A DNA stretch of 64,000 bases, taken from Streptomyces acidiscabies. Its GTDB lineage: Bacteria; Actinomycetota; Actinomycetes; Streptomycetales; Streptomycetaceae. Each line of letters starts with the position of its first letter. Position 1 is the first letter of the stretch. Under the pieces are notes generated by a model. It was given only the letters and a program-made list of their open reading frames with translations, was not told the DNA's origin and did no database searches. A program made the position numbers and the translations under genes. Where the stretch lies: positions 1,260,001 to 1,324,000 of the forward strand of contig NZ_JAGJBY010000001.1 in the NCBI RefSeq assembly GCF_020010905.1, read 5' to 3'. Shown here piece by piece: positions 56,370 to 64,000 of this stretch.

Positions 56370-58325
56370 CTACTTGAGTTCGTCCGGGCACGGCGTCCCC
56401 CGGGGCAGCTGGTAGGGCGCCGCCAGTCGGTAGATGCCCGCCGTGGGGGCGACCAGCATCGTCCACTTGTCGCCCTCCGTGTCCTCCTCCGTCTCGTAGA
56501 GGCAGCCGTGGAGGTTCTCGTAGACCTTGGGCTCCCCCTCCTCACGGTGCTTGGACGCCTCGGTCTCCTGGGGTGCCTTGAGGCTCTTGCCCTGGGCGTC
56601 GACGATGCTCAGCCAGGGGGAGTAGGGGATCTTGACCAGGACCCGCCCGGCCCGCTTCACGTCGATCGTCATCTCGCCCTGCTCGGCGCGCTGGACCACC
56701 GCGTCGGGCTCGGCGAGCGGCGCCGGGTCGTTGACCCGGAAGAGCTGCCAGTTGGCGTCGCCCCAGATCTGCTTCAGGTAGGGCAGACCCCGCTGGACCA
56801 GCTCGCGCTCCCGCTCGGCGCCGTCCCCGTCCGGGGCGTCCTTGGGTACGACGACGAAGTGCACGGCCCAGCGCTTGAGCCATTCGTGGTAGTTCGCGGA
56901 GTTGAGGGTGTCGTCGTAGAAGAGCGGGTTGCGCTTCATGTCGGCCTGCCGGTTCCACCCGCGCGCGAGGTTCACGTACGGCGCGAGCGCGGACGCCTCC
57001 CGGTGCGAGCGCGCGGGTACCACCTCCACCCTCCCCTTCCCGGCGCCGACCTGCTGGAGCTCGTTCACCAGCGGCGCCAGCTCGCGCGCCCAGGAGGCGG
57101 CCGGAGTGGTACGGACGACGTCGTCGACCGACTTGAAACCGACCCACACCACGAACCCGACCGTCGCGATCACCAGCGCGTACCACTTACGGCTGCGCGG
57201 CACCGCGAACGGCAGCGCGCACGCCACCACGACCCCGCCGAACAGCATCGCGAGCCGGGTGATGTTGGAGCCGATCTGCGAGCTGACGATCCACACGCCG
57301 AGCACGAACAGCCCGTACACCGCCGCCGTGATCCGGACCGTTTTCCAGTCCTTCGGCACGGCGAGGAAGACGATCACCGAGTAGATGAACGGCAGCGACG
57401 CCGACCCGATCGACATCGGCTGCGTCCCGGAGAAGGGGAACAGCCACGCGGAGACGCCGACCACGATGGCCGGCGCGATGCCCAGCGCCCACGCACCCGG
57501 GCGTCGCTTCTGCAAAAACAGGGCGACCGCCACGAGTCCTACGAACAGGCCCGCGACCGGCGACGACATCGTCGCCAGCGCGGCCAGCGGCGCCGCGACC
57601 AGGGCCTTCGCCCAGCGCTTGTGGCGCCACTTGTGCGGCCAGCAGAAGACGGTGGCCACCGCGCCCAGCGCGAACATGTTGCCGAGGCCGAAGGTGACGC
57701 GTCCGCTCGCCGCGTTGCACAGGAACGCTACGACTCCTATCAGTGCAGGCCAGACCGGGTTCTTCACCGGCCGCGAGCGCAGCAGGATCAGCGTCAGCAG
57801 GCCCGCCGAGAGCGTCCCGGCGATCATCATCGTCGTCCGCACGCCGAGGATCGACATCAGGTACGGCGAGATGATGCTGTACGACACCGGGTGCATCCCG
57901 CCGTACCAGGCGAGGTTGTACGCGGAGTCGGGGTGGCGGCCGACGAACTCCGCCCACGCGTCCTGCGCTGCCAGATCGCCACCGCTGTTCGCGAACGTGA
58001 AGAACCAGAGCAGGTGCAGGCCGCCCGAGAGGACGGTCATGGAGAGCACCAGGTGGTTCATCAGCCAGGCGCGCAGGCGGTCGAGGCGGGCGCCGAAGCG
58101 GGCGTCCAGGCGGGCCCGGAGGCGGTCCTTGAGGCGGGTGCTCACCTCGGGGTCCCGCGTCTTCCCGCCGTCGGGGTCGAGCCGGTCATGCGAGCCGGAC
58201 TGCGGCGCGGGCAGCCGTATTCGCGGGCCGGGGCCCGGGCCCGGACCGGTGTCGTCGCGTGTCGGCTCCGCAGTGGCCACCTGTAGGCACTCCCCGTGTC
58301 CCGTCTTCTTCTTCTCGTCCCCCAT
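56370..58325 (-). CDS. Polytopic membrane protein, glycosyltransferase (GT-C)-like
   Basis: A 651-residue protein from ATG 58325 with GGGAAG upstream. A charged cytoplasmic N-terminus of about 90 residues is followed by about 11-12 hydrophobic helices (LVLSMTVLSGGLHLLWFF, TTMMIAGTLSAGLLTLILL, IVVGVSAWLFPFSG, ALVIATVGFVVWVGF) and a C-terminal extracytoplasmic domain of about 240 residues (FYDDTLNSANYHEWLKRWAVHFVVVPKDAP). The organisation resembles GT-C membrane glycosyltransferases, but the DxD/ExD-type motif in the first loop was not established. It is followed upstream on the same strand by the D,D-carboxypeptidase gene, which hints at an envelope role. Confidence 0.6.
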   Translation of the reverse strand: MGDEKKKTGHGECLQVATAEPTRDDTGPGPGPGPRIRLPAPQSGSHDRLDPDGGKTRDPEVSTRLKDRLRARLDARFGARLDRLRAWLMNHLVLSMTVLSGGLHLLWFFTFANSGGDLAAQDAWAEFVGRHPDSAYNLAWYGGMHPVSYSIISPYLMSILGVRTTMMIAGTLSAGLLTLILLRSRPVKNPVWPALIGVVAFLCNAASGRVTFGLGNMFALGAVATVFCWPHKWRHKRWAKALVAAPLAALATMSSPVAGLFVGLVAVALFLQKRRPGAWALGIAPAIVVGVSAWLFPFSGTQPMSIGSASLPFIYSVIVFLAVPKDWKTVRITAAVYGLFVLGVWIVSSQIGSNITRLAMLFGGVVVACALPFAVPRSRKWYALVIATVGFVVWVGFKSVDDVVRTTPAASWARELAPLVNELQQVGAGKGRVEVVPARSHREASALAPYVNLARGWNRQADMKRNPLFYDDTLNSANYHEWLKRWAVHFVVVPKDAPDGDGAERERELVQRGLPYLKQIWGDANWQLFRVNDPAPLAEPDAVVQRAEQGEMTIDVKRAGRVLVKIPYSPWLSIVDAQGKSLKAPQETEASKHREEGEPKVYENLHGCLYETEEDTEGDKWTMLVAPTAGIYRLAAPYQLPRGTPCPDELK

Positions 58326-58461
58326 CGGCTTCCCGTAAGACCGCAGGGTTACGGCCACAGGGTGAGCGGCCGTCGAGTTGTGTCCGTTTCGTGACGCTAG
58401 CACGCAGCCCGCCGACCAGGACCGGGTGGTACTGGCCAGCGGGCTGCGGGAGCGTGCCGGG

Positions 58462-61400
58462 TCAGCCGACGCGGGTCAGCTTCGAGGTGAAGCCGGGCTG
58501 CGCCAACTCACTCCTGAGAGCTACGGGTACCTTCACGGCGCTCGCCGAGCCGCCGTCGCCGACCGTCAGGGTAGCTACCTGGGTACCCGCCTTCGCGGTG
58601 TGCGGGAGATCACCCGCGACGAAGGAGAGCTTCACCTTCAGGCCGGACCAGCCGGTCGCGGTGACGTCCCGCGTGACTACCACGGGGGTACGGCCGCCGA
58701 GGCCGTCGTCCACGTATCCGACGACCTGGCCCTTCTTCAGGATCGTCGCCGACGTCAGGACGTCCTGGGCCGCGCGGATCAGCTTGTCGCCGGAGTCCAG
58801 GGCCGCGCTGAGGATCGTGTTCTCCGGGCCGCCGGCGGGCTGCCGGACGACCGCGCCGATGATCGTCCGGGTCTCCCCGTTGACCTCTTTCTTCGCGGCG
58901 AACATCAGATTGCCCAGCGCCGAGGTCGTCGTACCCGTCTTGATGCCGACGACCTTGTTCTTGCCGACCAGGCCGTTCCAGTTCGAGTGGTACTCACCCT
59001 TGTAGTCCGTGTACGACATCATCGCCGCGACCTCGCGGAAGGCGGGCTGCTCCATCGCCGCCTTGCCGAGCTTCACCTGGTCGATCGCCGTCGAGACGGT
59101 CGTGTCGTTCAGGCCCGAGGGGTCCGTGTACGTCGTGTTCGTCATCCCCAGGTCCTTGGCGGCGGCGTTCATCTTCTCGACGAAGGCCGTCTCCGAGCCG
59201 GCGTCCCAACGGGCCAGCAGGCGGGCGACGTTGTTGGCCGACGCGATCAAGATGCTTTCCAGCGCCTCGCGTTGGGTGATCGCGTCGCCCTTCGTGACGT
59301 TCACGGTCGATTCCTGGCCCGCGTTCGACTGGTCCTGGGCGGCCTGGTCGATCGGGATCTTTGGGCCGTCCTCGCCGCTCTTCAGCGGGTGGTCCCTGAG
59401 TATGAGATACGCGGTCATCACTTTCGCGACGCTCGCGATCGGGACCGGCTTCTCCTGGCCCGACGAGCCGAACGTGCCCACGCCCTGTACGTCCAGCGCG
59501 GCCTGGCCCTGTGCGGGCCACGGGATGTCGACCTTGCCGCCCTCGAAGGTGTAGACGTTCTTCGCCGTCAGGTCGAGGGACGGGTTCGGGAGCGGGCGGA
59601 CCATCTGTGCGATCGCGAACACGACCGCCAGCAGGAGCACCAGCGGCGTCCAGATCTTCAGCCGCCGTACGAGGGCGCGCAGTGGGGTGGGCGGCGGCGG
59701 GGGTGTGTTCGTCAGCTCCGCCAGCAGGTCCAACGGCGGTTTCGGCGGGAGGGGTTGCTGGGTGGTGCGCTCCGGGCCGACCTGGGGTACGGCGGTGGTG
59801 GCGGTCGACTCTACGCCTGTGGAGCTACGTGGTTTACGGCCGGACGGGTCGTCCAGGGGCTTCAGCGCGACGAACCTGCTGGTCCGCTCGGCTTCGGCTT
59901 CGCCGGCGGTTCCGGTACGGGTCTTGTCGGCGGGGGTGGGCTTTCCGGTGCCGCCCGGCTTCGGGGTGGCGCCGGTCTTCGCGGCTGCGCCGGTACCTGC
60001 GGTGGCGTTCGCGGTTCCGGCGGCGCCGGGCTTCTTCGGCCCGCCCGCGGTTCCGGAGCCTTCGGGCTTCCCGGCCGTGCCGGTCTTCCCGGTGGGGCCG
60101 GTTTCCTCGGAGGCGTTGGCCTTTTCGGCGGGGCCGGTCTTCCCGGCTGCGCCCCCGGGGTCGCTCGTCGGCCCGGCAGTGCCGGCTTTGCCCGCGTCGC
60201 CCGGCTTCGGGGTGGCGTCCGTGGTCCCGGCGGTGCCGGGCTTCTCGGTCGCGTCCGTGCCTGTGGTGTCGGGCTCCGTGGTGGCGGCCATCGTCCAGGC
60301 GGCGCCGGCGGCTTTGCCCGTGGTTCCGGTGGGGGTCGGCTTCTTGGCGTCGTCCGGTTTTCCGGAGTCCGCTGTGGCGGGCTTCCCCACGTCGCCCAGC
60401 TTCAGCATCGTCGTCGGCTGGTCGACGTTCGGCTTCGGGCGTACGGCCTTGAAGATCGCGGTCGGTTGGTCGATGGGGTCGGCGTCGTCGGAACGGGCCT
60501 TGGTGGAGGCCGAGTTGGTGTCGGCTTCGTCGGGAGCGGCCTTGTCTGCGGCGGACTTCTCGCCGGGCTCGGTGTCCTTCGCGCTGCCCGAATCGGCGTC
60601 GCTCTTCGGGGACTTGGCCTTGGCATCGCCGGGATCGGCCTTGCTGGTGGGCGAGTTGTCGCCGGAGGGGGTTTCCTCGCCGGACTCGGTGTCCTCGGCG
60701 GTGCCCGAACCGGCGTTCCCCGTCGGGGACTTGGACTCGGTGTTCGCCGAACCGGCCTTGTCCGTCGGTGAGTCGACTGTCTCGCCGTCGGCTTTCGAGG
60801 TCGGCGCGCCGTCGGCGTACGAATTCGTCGCGTCGTCGGGCGAGTTGTCCTGTTCGTCGGCCGAACCGGCGGTTCCCTGAGGGGAGTCGGCGTCGACATC
60901 GACGTACGCGTCCGCCGCCACGGCACCCGCAGCCGTACGACGTTCCCCGGACCCTCCGGAATCCGCCTCCCCGGCACCCTCACCCGCGCCGCGAGCCGAA
61001 CCACCCCGCCCCGAGCCCCCCTCGGCGCCCCCAGAAGCCCCCTGAGCGCCCTTCACGCCCCCGGACGCCCCGGACCCGCTCCCAGTCTCCCCGGAGTCCT
61101 CAGAACGGCCCCCAGCCCCGCCGTCACCCTCACGGGCGCTGGCCTGATCGGCATCGTCACCGGAAGCATCGACGCCACCACCCTCGGTGCCCGCCTCCCC
61201 GACCGCGTCGGCACTCTCGGTACGCACCTTGGCGCCCGAAGCCCCCCGACCCTGATCGCTCACAGCACCCTCTTCGACACTCTGAGCTTCCCCGGCACTC
61301 CGGCCCTGCTCAGCGCTTCCGGCGACCCCGGCGTCACCGGCACCCCCAACCACCTTGGCGTCCCCGGACCCCTCGGTCTCCCTGGACACCTCGGTCTCCC

Positions 61401-62376
61401 CGGACACTTCAGCGCGCCCGGCACCTTCGGCTTCCCCGGCATCCTGGACTTCCCCGGCGTCTCCGGCGGCCCCGGCCACTCCGACCCCCTCAGTCGCCCC
61501 GGCTACCCCAGCCGCCTCGGTGCCCCCGGAATCCCCAGCTGCCCCGGCTGCTTCGGTCCCCCCGGAGTCCTCGGCCTCCTCGGCGTCTCCAGCTCCGCCG
61601 GAACTCCCGCCCGCCTCGGCGTCCCTGGAACGCCCGGCCCCGCCGGCACCCGCAGCCACCCCGGTGGCCCGGGACTTCTCGGCATCCCCGGCCCCGCCGG
61701 CGCTCTCGGTCGCCTGAGCGGCCCCAGTGCCCCCGGCATCCCCGGCCGCTTCGGTCCCCCCGGAATCCTTGGCTTCCCCGGCGTCCCCGGAACGCCCGGC
61801 CCCGCCGGCGCCCGCAGCCACCCCGATGGCCCGGGACTTCTCGGCATCCCCGGCCCCGCCAGCGCTCTTGGCCACCTGAGCGGCCCCGGAACCCTCGGTG
61901 CCCCCGGCAACCCCGCCCCGGTCGGAACCCTCAGTCGCCCCGGCTACCCCAGCCGCCTCGGTGTCCCCGGAATCCCCAGCGGCCTCGGCCGCTTCGGTCA
62001 CCCCGGAACCCTCGGTGCCCCCGGCATCCCCGCCCCGGTCGGAACCCTCAGTCGCCCCGGCTACCCCAGCCGCCTCGGTGTCCCCGGAATCCCCAGCAGC
62101 CTCGGCCGCTTCGGTCACCCCGGAACCCTCGCCCGCCTCGGCGCCCCCGGCCCCGCCGGAACCCTCGCCCGCCTCGGCGCCCCCGGACCCCTCGGCGTCA
62201 CCGGCGTTTCCGGCGTCCCCGTCCTTCGGCAACATCAGCACCCGCGTAGCCAGATCCACCCCCCCACCGTCCCCGCCCCCCACCGAGACCCGCGGATCGG
62301 GAACCGGCGCACCGGAACCCTGCGTCGGTCGTGACGACTCGTGCTGCTTCGACCTGTCGGGGGACTCGCCCGCCAC
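58462..62376 (-). CDS. D-alanyl-D-alanine carboxypeptidase with about 900-residue repetitive cytoplasmic N-terminus
   Basis: The protein has 1304 residues from GTG 62376, chosen for AGGAGG 6 bp upstream and the family N-terminus VAGESPDRSKQ. Residues about 50-550 are Gly/Ala/Glu/Ser repeats (TEAAGVAGATEGSDRGG and variants). Residues 550-900 are Thr/Lys/Asp/Pro-rich. A transmembrane helix (WTPLVLLLAVVFAIAQMV) lies at about 906-924. The C-terminal peptidase domain has SVAK (Ser982, Lys985), SAN (Ser1046) and KTG (1146-1148), the full S11 penicillin-binding protein set. The tail precedes the only membrane helix, so it should be cytoplasmic. The enzyme trims pentapeptides in peptidoglycan outside the cell. 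Confidence 0.9.
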   Translation of the reverse strand: MAGESPDRSKQHESSRPTQGSGAPVPDPRVSVGGGDGGGVDLATRVLMLPKDGDAGNAGDAEGSGGAEAGEGSGGAGGAEAGEGSGVTEAAEAAGDSGDTEAAGVAGATEGSDRGGDAGGTEGSGVTEAAEAAGDSGDTEAAGVAGATEGSDRGGVAGGTEGSGAAQVAKSAGGAGDAEKSRAIGVAAGAGGAGRSGDAGEAKDSGGTEAAGDAGGTGAAQATESAGGAGDAEKSRATGVAAGAGGAGRSRDAEAGGSSGGAGDAEEAEDSGGTEAAGAAGDSGGTEAAGVAGATEGVGVAGAAGDAGEVQDAGEAEGAGRAEVSGETEVSRETEGSGDAKVVGGAGDAGVAGSAEQGRSAGEAQSVEEGAVSDQGRGASGAKVRTESADAVGEAGTEGGGVDASGDDADQASAREGDGGAGGRSEDSGETGSGSGASGGVKGAQGASGGAEGGSGRGGSARGAGEGAGEADSGGSGERRTAAGAVAADAYVDVDADSPQGTAGSADEQDNSPDDATNSYADGAPTSKADGETVDSPTDKAGSANTESKSPTGNAGSGTAEDTESGEETPSGDNSPTSKADPGDAKAKSPKSDADSGSAKDTEPGEKSAADKAAPDEADTNSASTKARSDDADPIDQPTAIFKAVRPKPNVDQPTTMLKLGDVGKPATADSGKPDDAKKPTPTGTTGKAAGAAWTMAATTEPDTTGTDATEKPGTAGTTDATPKPGDAGKAGTAGPTSDPGGAAGKTGPAEKANASEETGPTGKTGTAGKPEGSGTAGGPKKPGAAGTANATAGTGAAAKTGATPKPGGTGKPTPADKTRTGTAGEAEAERTSRFVALKPLDDPSGRKPRSSTGVESTATTAVPQVGPERTTQQPLPPKPPLDLLAELTNTPPPPPTPLRALVRRLKIWTPLVLLLAVVFAIAQMVRPLPNPSLDLTAKNVYTFEGGKVDIPWPAQGQAALDVQGVGTFGSSGQEKPVPIASVAKVMTAYLILRDHPLKSGEDGPKIPIDQAAQDQSNAGQESTVNVTKGDAITQREALESILIASANNVARLLARWDAGSETAFVEKMNAAAKDLGMTNTTYTDPSGLNDTTVSTAIDQVKLGKAAMEQPAFREVAAMMSYTDYKGEYHSNWNGLVGKNKVVGIKTGTTTSALGNLMFAAKKEVNGETRTIIGAVVRQPAGGPENTILSAALDSGDKLIRAAQDVLTSATILKKGQVVGYVDDGLGGRTPVVVTRDVTATGWSGLKVKLSFVAGDLPHTAKAGTQVATLTVGDGGSASAVKVPVALRSELAQPGFTSKLTRVG
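60950..62230 (-). repeat. Imperfect coding repeats in the carboxypeptidase N-terminus
   Basis: Blocks of about 120-130 bp recur, most clearly within 61906-62150, where GTEGSGVTEAAEAAGDSGD and TEAAGVAGATEGSDRGG appear twice. A second family (GGAGDAEKSRATGVAAGAGG) is present twice around 61640-61860. Units are built of CCCCGG-rich hexamers. The region is likely unstable in copy number. Confidence 0.8.
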
Positions 62377-62636
62377 CGATGCCTCCTCATATGCCGTACG
62401 GGCTGACGTACGGCACGAAACGAACCGTGAACTGCGTACCTGGCCACCAACACCCCGTACCCGGACGGCGCCTCGGCACTGTCCGAACCGTGTACCAGTG
62501 TCCTGTGTGGAGCGCTTGGCCCCTGCGGTAGACGAGAACGACATACCTGCCGGTTCCCTTACAAACAGGTCACGCACCCTCGACAGATGAATGTGAGAGG
62601 GGTCACCCTGTCTGTCATCCACGCGGGGAGGCATGG

Positions 62637-63398
62637 ATGGGCAGGAGCCGCAGAACTCTTCCGGAAGAGCTTCTGTTGCTGGCGTTGGACCCGACCACGG
62701 GTACCACCGCACAGCCGCAGTCGCTCGACCTCGGTCTGGCCGGAGCACAGCTAGTGGAGCTGGCGCTGGCCGGACGGATAGCCCCTGACGGGGATCGTAT
62801 CGCCGTGGTGGCACCACGGCCGACAGGTGATCCGACACTGGACCACGCACTGGAGTTGCTGCGCCGTCGTGGCGCTCCGGTCCGCGCGGTCCACTGGATC
62901 GGCGGGCCCCGCCTGGGGCTCCGCCAGACGTACCTCTCTCATCTGGAGCGGTGCGGCATGGTGCATGCCGTGGCCGGCCAGATGTGCGGGGTGCTGCCGA
63001 CGACTCGCTATCAGGCGACGGACAACGCGATCAGCCGGGAGATCAGGTCCCGGCTGGACTCCGCGATCCGCACCGGCGTACCGCCGGACCCGCGGACCGC
63101 GGCACTCGCTGCGCTCGCGCACGCGGTCGGCCTCGGCAAGCACCTGTACCCGGGCAACGAGGGTCGCTCCTCGCGCTCCCGGCTACGGGACCTGATCAGG
63201 CACGACCCGATGGGCGGCCTCGTGGCGCACGCCGTGATGGACGTCCAGAACGGCGTGGCCGTCCAGCCGCGCCGGCCCGCCCCGGCACCGGCCGGCCGTC
63301 AGGCCGCGCCACCACCCGCCAGGGCGAGCGCGGAAGCGGCCCATGGAGTCCCGGCGCAGCCACGCCGGACCACCATGGCGCGCGTCGTGGCCCACTGA
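62637..63398 (+). CDS. GOLPH3/GPP34-family protein
   Basis: A 253-residue protein from ATG 62637; an out-of-frame ATG precedes by 4 bp and GGGGAGG is the ribosome-binding site. LPEELLLLALDPTTG opens the GPP34 fold. LDLGLAGAQLVELALAGRIAPDGDRIAVV and ALAHAVGLGKHLYP follow. In eukaryotes GOLPH3 binds PI4P and retains Golgi glycosyltransferases. Bacterial homologues are frequent in Streptomyces and are thought to bind membranes; their role is unknown. The Pro/Ala-rich C-terminal 55 residues look disordered. Confidence 0.88.
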   Translation: MGRSRRTLPEELLLLALDPTTGTTAQPQSLDLGLAGAQLVELALAGRIAPDGDRIAVVAPRPTGDPTLDHALELLRRRGAPVRAVHWIGGPRLGLRQTYLSHLERCGMVHAVAGQMCGVLPTTRYQATDNAISREIRSRLDSAIRTGVPPDPRTAALAALAHAVGLGKHLYPGNEGRSSRSRLRDLIRHDPMGGLVAHAVMDVQNGVAVQPRRPAPAPAGRQAAPPPARASAEAAHGVPAQPRRTTMARVVAH

Positions 63399-63807
63399 GC
63401 CGCAGTCCCACGACGCAGCCGCAGACACAGACGCGTACGGCTACCACCGTGGCCGTAACTCTCGGGTAGTAGCTCCGGGGTCGTACCCCGGAGGTGGTAA
63501 CCCCTGAGACGTAACTCCGCGCCCCACCGACCCGTTCGGGAGCCGCGCGCACGCGCGGGGTGGTGTGTCCGTTTCGCCGATCAAGGCGAAACGGTACGCC
63601 GCCCCGCGCGGACGCATGTCCGAAAACAGGTGCCCCGGCGCGGAGTTGAAGCGGTGTTGAACACACCCAATCCGCCAGTATCCCCGAACTTGCGGGCCTG
63701 GCTGGCATATCCGTGGTTTCCCAGCGGTAATAAGCCTGTTGGTGGCAGTCTGCTCAGCAGCAGATACGCAAAGTATCAACAGGCATCCAGCCGGAGGTGC
63801 ACGTCTC
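63399..63807. other. 409-bp non-coding gap with hairpin and candidate promoter
   Basis: No gene is supported here; the opposite-strand frame 63441-63965 overlaps a convincing XRE start and is a shadow. CTCCGGGG (63473-63480) and CCCCGGAG (63486-63493) form a hairpin 75 bp after the GPP34 stop, a likely terminator. GCCTGTTG (63734-63741) and CAACAGGC (63777-63784) form a spaced dyad. TTGGTG (63739) with GATACG (63763) is a weak promoter match for the XRE gene. Confidence 0.5.
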
Positions 63808-64000
63808 ATGCCGTCCAACACCAATCCCACCGTGCGTCGTCGGCGTCTCGGTCTCGAACTGCGCAGGCTCCGCGAGTCGAAGAACATGACGGCCGAGCAG
63901 GTGGCCAAACGCCTGCTGGTCTCGCAGTCGAAGATCAGCCGACTGGAGAACGGCCGGCGCAGCATCAGCCCCCGGGACGTCCGCGACCTGTGCGGGGTCT
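63808..64000 (+). CDS. XRE-family regulator, partial (N-terminus only)
   Basis: From ATG 63808 with GGAGG 10 bp upstream the frame stays open to the window edge (64 residues). GLELRRLRESKNMTAEQVAKRLLVSQSKISRLENG is a clear helix-turn-helix of the XRE family, followed by RRSISPRDVRDL. The rest, probably a DUF5753 domain as in WhiJ-like proteins, lies beyond the window. It is not identical to the regulator at 15240-16091. Confidence 0.85.
   Translation, partial: MPSNTNPTVRRRRLGLELRRLRESKNMTAEQVAKRLLVSQSKISRLENGRRSISPRDVRDLCGV

Noticed and set aside
61503..61910. Collagen-like GPxGxPG frame
   Set aside because: It is an alternative frame of the carboxypeptidase repeats. CCCCGG-rich DNA gives Gly-Pro triplets by chance, and no start signal or export signal supports it.
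1..64000. Insertion sequences, prophage, integrase or tRNA attachment sites
   Set aside because: No transposase, integrase, phage structural gene or tRNA cloverleaf was recognised on either strand.

Overview
The window reads as Streptomyces or a close actinomycete. GC content is very high with G/C at third codon positions. GTG and TTG starts and 4-bp ATGA/GTGA overlaps are frequent. Typical Streptomyces families are present: WhiJ/AbaA-type XRE-DUF397-ATPase locus, AfsR/SARP-type regulator, PQQ-propeller Ser/Thr kinase, FbiC (F420 synthesis), GPP34 protein, expansin-like protein and a sortase-type surface protein. No rRNA, tRNA, CRISPR array, transposase or phage gene was recognised.

Layout. 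1-2.1 kb: two GNAT acetyltransferases and a DoxX-DUF35 pair (minus). 2.3-5.9 kb: flavin monooxygenase, Tat-exported flavin amine oxidase, PNPOx-like enzyme. 5.9-14.7 kb: expansin-like protein divergent from a 2506-residue wall protein with 19 DUF11-like repeats and an LPETG signal. 14.7-16.8 kb: a WhiJ-like locus with a duplicated DUF397 gene. 16.8-20.5 kb: Ltp-type thiolase homologue, acyl-CoA dehydrogenase, Ddn-like F420 enzyme, TetR regulator. 20.6-24.7 kb: VOC protein, kinase, secreted Ser/Gly-rich protein. 24.8-30 kb: minus operon Ltp-DUF35-enoyl-CoA hydratase-epoxide hydrolase divergent from an acyl-CoA ligase. 30.1-33.1 kb: AfsR-like regulator. 33.4-36.3 kb: amidohydrolase, LLM oxidoreductase, LuxR-type regulator. 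36.3-37.9 kb: two paralogous secreted proteins that may be beta-pore-forming. 38.1-44.6 kb: SDR, LLM, amidohydrolase, aldehyde dehydrogenase, alpha/beta hydrolase, Ddn-like protein. 44.7-51.4 kb: exported PHP hydrolase, LLM, membrane protein, fbiC, YkuD-like protein without its cysteine. 51.5-58.3 kb: degenerate ADP-ribosylglycohydrolase, sodium:solute symporter, SDR divergent from an EthD-like protein, polytopic membrane protein. 58.5-64 kb: D,D-carboxypeptidase with a roughly 900-residue repetitive cytoplasmic tail, GPP34 protein, start of another XRE regulator.

The main theme is a scattered catabolic regulon. Ten near-identical 15-bp inverted repeats (CTGACG-N3-CGTCAG) lie just upstream of, or between, genes for CoA-thioester and F420/flavin redox chemistry, including both Ltp homologues, the acyl-CoA dehydrogenase, acyl-CoA ligase, SDRs, LLM enzymes, an amidohydrolase and the DoxX-DUF35 pair. 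The TetR protein at 19878-20525 is the natural candidate regulator, but this is inference. Ltp plus DUF35 partners, a FadD-like ligase, hydratase and acyl-CoA dehydrogenase resemble the aldolytic side-chain and ring steps of actinobacterial steroid catabolism. The substrate here cannot be read from sequence. F420 biosynthesis (fbiC) sits close to at least five putative F420 users.

Starts were moved from the longest reading frame to an internal codon where a ribosome-binding site, signal peptide or family N-terminus supported it. Those choices are stated per gene.
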